DNA of 64,000 bases from Phytobacter ursingii. GTDB taxonomy: Bacteria > Pseudomonadota > Gammaproteobacteria > Enterobacterales > Enterobacteriaceae. The stretch covers positions 372,001 to 436,000 of the forward strand of contig CABDWT010000016.1 in the NCBI GenBank assembly GCA_901456055.1, given 5' to 3'. The notes under the pieces are model-generated. The model did no database searches. It had not been told where the DNA came from and saw nothing but the letters and a program-made list of their open reading frames with translations. The stretch's first letter is position 1, and the number at the start of each line of letters is the position of its first letter. The position numbers were made by a program, and so were the translations under genes. Positions 61,487-64,000 of the stretch are shown here, in pieces.

Positions 61487-63421
61487 TTATGATGATTTAC
61501 GTACACGCAGATACCATTCGCACAGCAGGCGAACCTGTTTGCGGGTATATCCTTTCTCCATCATACGATCGACAAAGTCATCGTGTTTTTTCTGCTCGTC
61601 GGTTGAGGTTTTGGCGTTAAACGAAATAACAGGCAGTAACTCTTCGGTATTCGAGAACATTTTTTTCTCGATGACCGTGCGCAGTTTTTCGTAGCTGGTC
61701 CAGTTCGGGTTACGGCCGCTATTGTTAGCACGGGCACGCAGTACGAAGTTGACTATCTCGTTACGGAAATCTTTCGGGTTACTGATCCCGGCCGGTTTTT
61801 CAATTTTCTCCAGCTCAGCATTCAGCGATTCACGGTCAAACAGTTGACCGGTATCCGGATCGCGGTATTCCTGATCCTGAATCCAGAAATCGGCGTAGGT
61901 AACATAACGGTCGAAAATATTCTGACCGTATTCCGAGTAGGATTCGAGGTAGGCCGTCTGGATCTCTTTGCCGATAAATTCGGCGTATTTCGGGATCAGG
62001 TAGCCTTTCAGGAACTCAAGGTAGCGCTCCGCCTGTTCTTGCGGGAACTGTTCACGCTCAATCTGCTGCTCCAGGACGTAAAACAGATGAACCGGGTTTG
62101 CCGCCACTTCCGCATGGTCGAAGTTAAACACGCGGGAGAGGATCTTAAACGCGAAACGCGTGGACAGGCCGTTCATCCCTTCGTCCACCCCGGCGTAATC
62201 ACGATACTCCTGGTAGGACTTGGCTTTCGGGTCTGTATCTTTCAGGCTCTCACCATCATAGACACGCATTTTCGAGTAGATGCTGGAATTTTCCGGCTCT
62301 TTCAGGCGCGACAAAATCGAGAAGCGGGCCAGTGTTTCCAGCGTACCGGGGGCGCATGGCGCGCTGGTCAGCTCACTGTGGTTAAGCAGTTTTTCGTAAA
62401 TTTTGATCTCTTCGGAGATCCGCAAGCAATAAGGCACTTTGACGATATAGACACGGTCAAGGAACGCCTCATTGTTTTTGTTATTACGGAACGTGACCCA
62501 CTCTGATTCGTTGGAGTGCGCAAGAATGATGCCATTAAAGGGAAGTGCAGAAATCCCCTCGGTACCGTTGTAGTTACCTTCCTGGGTAGCGGTCAGCAGG
62601 GGGTGCAGTACTTTAATGGGCGCTTTGAACATCTCAACGAATTCCATAATGCCCTGGTTAGCACGGCACAGTGCGCCGGAATAACCATAAGCATCAGGAT
62701 CGTTTTGCGCGTGGTTTTCCAGTTTACGGATATCCACTTTACCTACCAGCGCAGAGATGTCCTGGTTGTTCTCATCGCCCGGTTCTGTTTTGGCGATGGC
62801 AATCTGTTCAAGCACGGATGGCCAGACTTTGACCACGCGGAATTTGGTGATGTCACCGCCGAAATCATGCAGGCGTTTAGCCGCCCACGGCGACATGATG
62901 GTGCCGAGGTAACGACGCGGAACGTTGTATTCCTTTTCCAGAATTTGCGCGTCTTCCTGGGGATTAAACAGGCACAGCGGATGGTCATTTACCGGGCTAC
63001 GTTCGCCATTGGCGCTCAATACGTAGATCGGCACCCGCTGCATTAAGGATTTCAGGCGTTCGGCGAGCGAGGATTTACCGCCACCGACCGGGCCGAGCAA
63101 ATACAGGATCTGTTTCTTCTCTTCCAGACCCTGGGCGGCGTGTTTGAGATAAGAAACAATTTGCTCGATTGCTTCTTCCATGCCATAGAACTCTTCAAAT
63201 GCCGGGTATCGTCCAATAACTCGGTTCGAAAAGAGACGGGAAAGCCGTGGCTCCTGGGCAGTATCCACCATCACTGGCTCACCAATGGCCATCAGTAGCC
63301 TTTCTGCCGCGTTAGCGTAGGCACTGCGGTCTTGCCGACAGATGGTAAGAAATTCCTGCAGTGTGAACTCTTCGTCCTTGGCAGCTTCATAGCGCTGGCG
63401 GTAGTGATCGAATATATTCAT
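61487..63421 (-). CDS. yeaG: PrkA-type serine protein kinase YeaG
   Basis: 644 aa (E. coli 644), AAA+ ATPase/kinase fusion. Walker A GPVGGGKSS at residues 110-118, then the AAA lid, then a C-terminal kinase-like domain (PrkA). Autophosphorylating stress kinase in E. coli, acting with YeaH. The gap to yeaH is about 200 bases (61286-61486), larger than most operon gaps. It faces mipA across 437 bases. Confidence 0.97.
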   Translation of the reverse strand: MNIFDHYRQRYEAAKDEEFTLQEFLTICRQDRSAYANAAERLLMAIGEPVMVDTAQEPRLSRLFSNRVIGRYPAFEEFYGMEEAIEQIVSYLKHAAQGLEEKKQILYLLGPVGGGKSSLAERLKSLMQRVPIYVLSANGERSPVNDHPLCLFNPQEDAQILEKEYNVPRRYLGTIMSPWAAKRLHDFGGDITKFRVVKVWPSVLEQIAIAKTEPGDENNQDISALVGKVDIRKLENHAQNDPDAYGYSGALCRANQGIMEFVEMFKAPIKVLHPLLTATQEGNYNGTEGISALPFNGIILAHSNESEWVTFRNNKNNEAFLDRVYIVKVPYCLRISEEIKIYEKLLNHSELTSAPCAPGTLETLARFSILSRLKEPENSSIYSKMRVYDGESLKDTDPKAKSYQEYRDYAGVDEGMNGLSTRFAFKILSRVFNFDHAEVAANPVHLFYVLEQQIEREQFPQEQAERYLEFLKGYLIPKYAEFIGKEIQTAYLESYSEYGQNIFDRYVTYADFWIQDQEYRDPDTGQLFDRESLNAELEKIEKPAGISNPKDFRNEIVNFVLRARANNSGRNPNWTSYEKLRTVIEKKMFSNTEELLPVISFNAKTSTDEQKKHDDFVDRMMEKGYTRKQVRLLCEWYLRVRKSS

Positions 63422-63858
63422 GGCATGCCGTCCTTTCGTTTTTTAGCACAGGTAAAGAGCCGTTCATATGAATAGTAGAGGCTCCCGGAAGCGTTAACTG
63501 AACGACGCTAAGAGTCATACAGCAACCCTCATGCCAGGTTGCATGTCATTAACAAAATGCGGGTTCGTTAAATCGTCTTCTTATATTTAAGCGTAGATGG
63601 CATTTGCAAAACTTGCATGCCACCTAAAACTAATTTCAATGACATATCAATAACTCATCCATAAAAGCTTTCTTTTGTGATAAGCCTTCCACTCTCAAAT
63701 CACAGCGGCTTCATAAAACAGTAAGCCCCCTGTCATATACAGACCACAGGCTATAGGGTTTAGTTTTGTAATGATTAAGTAAAAAAATTTGGGATGACTG
63801 TCCTGGACGGTTAAACTTCACTCCGCCGATTATTGACTACAGGAATTAATGGACTGTG
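63422..63858. other. yeaG-mipA divergent regulatory region
   Basis: 437 bases with no gene. Contains promoters for yeaG (reverse strand) and mipA (forward strand). AT-rich in the second half. No clear sites assigned. Confidence 0.5.
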
Positions 63859-64000
63859 ATGAAACTCAAACTCCTGGCACTGGGCGTGCTGATCGCTTCT
63901 TCTACATTTGCTGCCAGCGCCGAAAGCAATTTCTCCCTGGGCGCGGGTGTGGGCGTGGTAGAGACGCCGTATAAACAGTACGACAATAAAGCCTATCCGA
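63859..64000 (+). CDS. mipA: MltA-interacting protein MipA (partial, cut by the window end)
   Basis: ATG at 63859 (GTG at 63856 also in frame). Visible residues: signal peptide LLALGVLIASSTFAASA, then ESNFSLGAGVGVVETPYKQYDNKAYP, matching E. coli MipA (FSLGAGVGVVEHPYK). Outer-membrane scaffold for the lytic transglycosylase MltA and PBP1b. The remaining about 200 residues are outside the window. Confidence 0.92.
   Translation, partial: MKLKLLALGVLIASSTFAASAESNFSLGAGVGVVETPYKQYDNKAYP

Overview
The window is the chromosome of an enteric gamma-proteobacterium, most likely Citrobacter or a near relative. Positions 1-39342 carry the E. coli/Salmonella 25-minute block in its usual order: fhuE, hinT, ycfL, lpoB, thiK, nagZ, ycfP, ndh, ycfJ, comR, bhsA, ldtC, mfd, ycfT, lolCDE, nagK, cobB, potABCD, pepT, roxA, phoPQ, purB, hflD, mnmA, nudJ, rluE, icd. 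Proteins are close to but clearly different from E. coli K-12. Differences from K-12 in this block are a chemoreceptor gene between mnmA and nudJ, an SH3b-type secreted protein between nudJ and rluE, loss of ycfZ-ymfA between cobB and potD, and an ERIC element that rewrites the end of potC.

Positions 39343-44070 are an AT-rich accessory segment directly after icd, where Salmonella keeps pagC/envEF/msgA-type genes. It holds a small inner-membrane protein, an Ail/Lom (PagC-like) outer-membrane protein, a tightly overlapping trio (70-aa protein, LuxR-type regulator, 51-aa membrane protein), a convergent Crp-fold/IprA-like regulator, and several small orphan ORFs. This is the least explained part of the window.

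Positions 44070-64000 run into the yea/yoa cluster (E. coli 40 minutes): a GAF-GGDEF-EAL phosphodiesterase, yoaJ and yoaK micro-genes, dgcP (yeaP), yoaF, yeaO, the nimT/nimR pair (yeaN/yeaM), yeaL, yoaI, yeaK, yeaH, yeaG and the start of mipA. Extra genes are threaded into it: a class I glutamine-amidotransferase-like gene, a four-gene polar amino acid ABC importer, and a GH31 glycosidase with its GPH-family symporter. The joining of the icd and yea blocks is the arrangement expected if the terminus region is inverted relative to E. coli K-12.

Functional themes are envelope biogenesis (lolCDE, lpoB, ldtC, nagZ/nagK recycling), Mg2+ and stress sensing (phoPQ, bhsA/comR, yeaGH), polyamine uptake (potABCD), c-di-GMP turnover (dgcP plus the EAL protein), and tRNA/rRNA modification (mnmA, rluE). 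I see no rRNA, tRNA, CRISPR array, complete prophage or insertion sequence. Gene names for conserved loci rest on remembered family sequences and synteny, not on a search.
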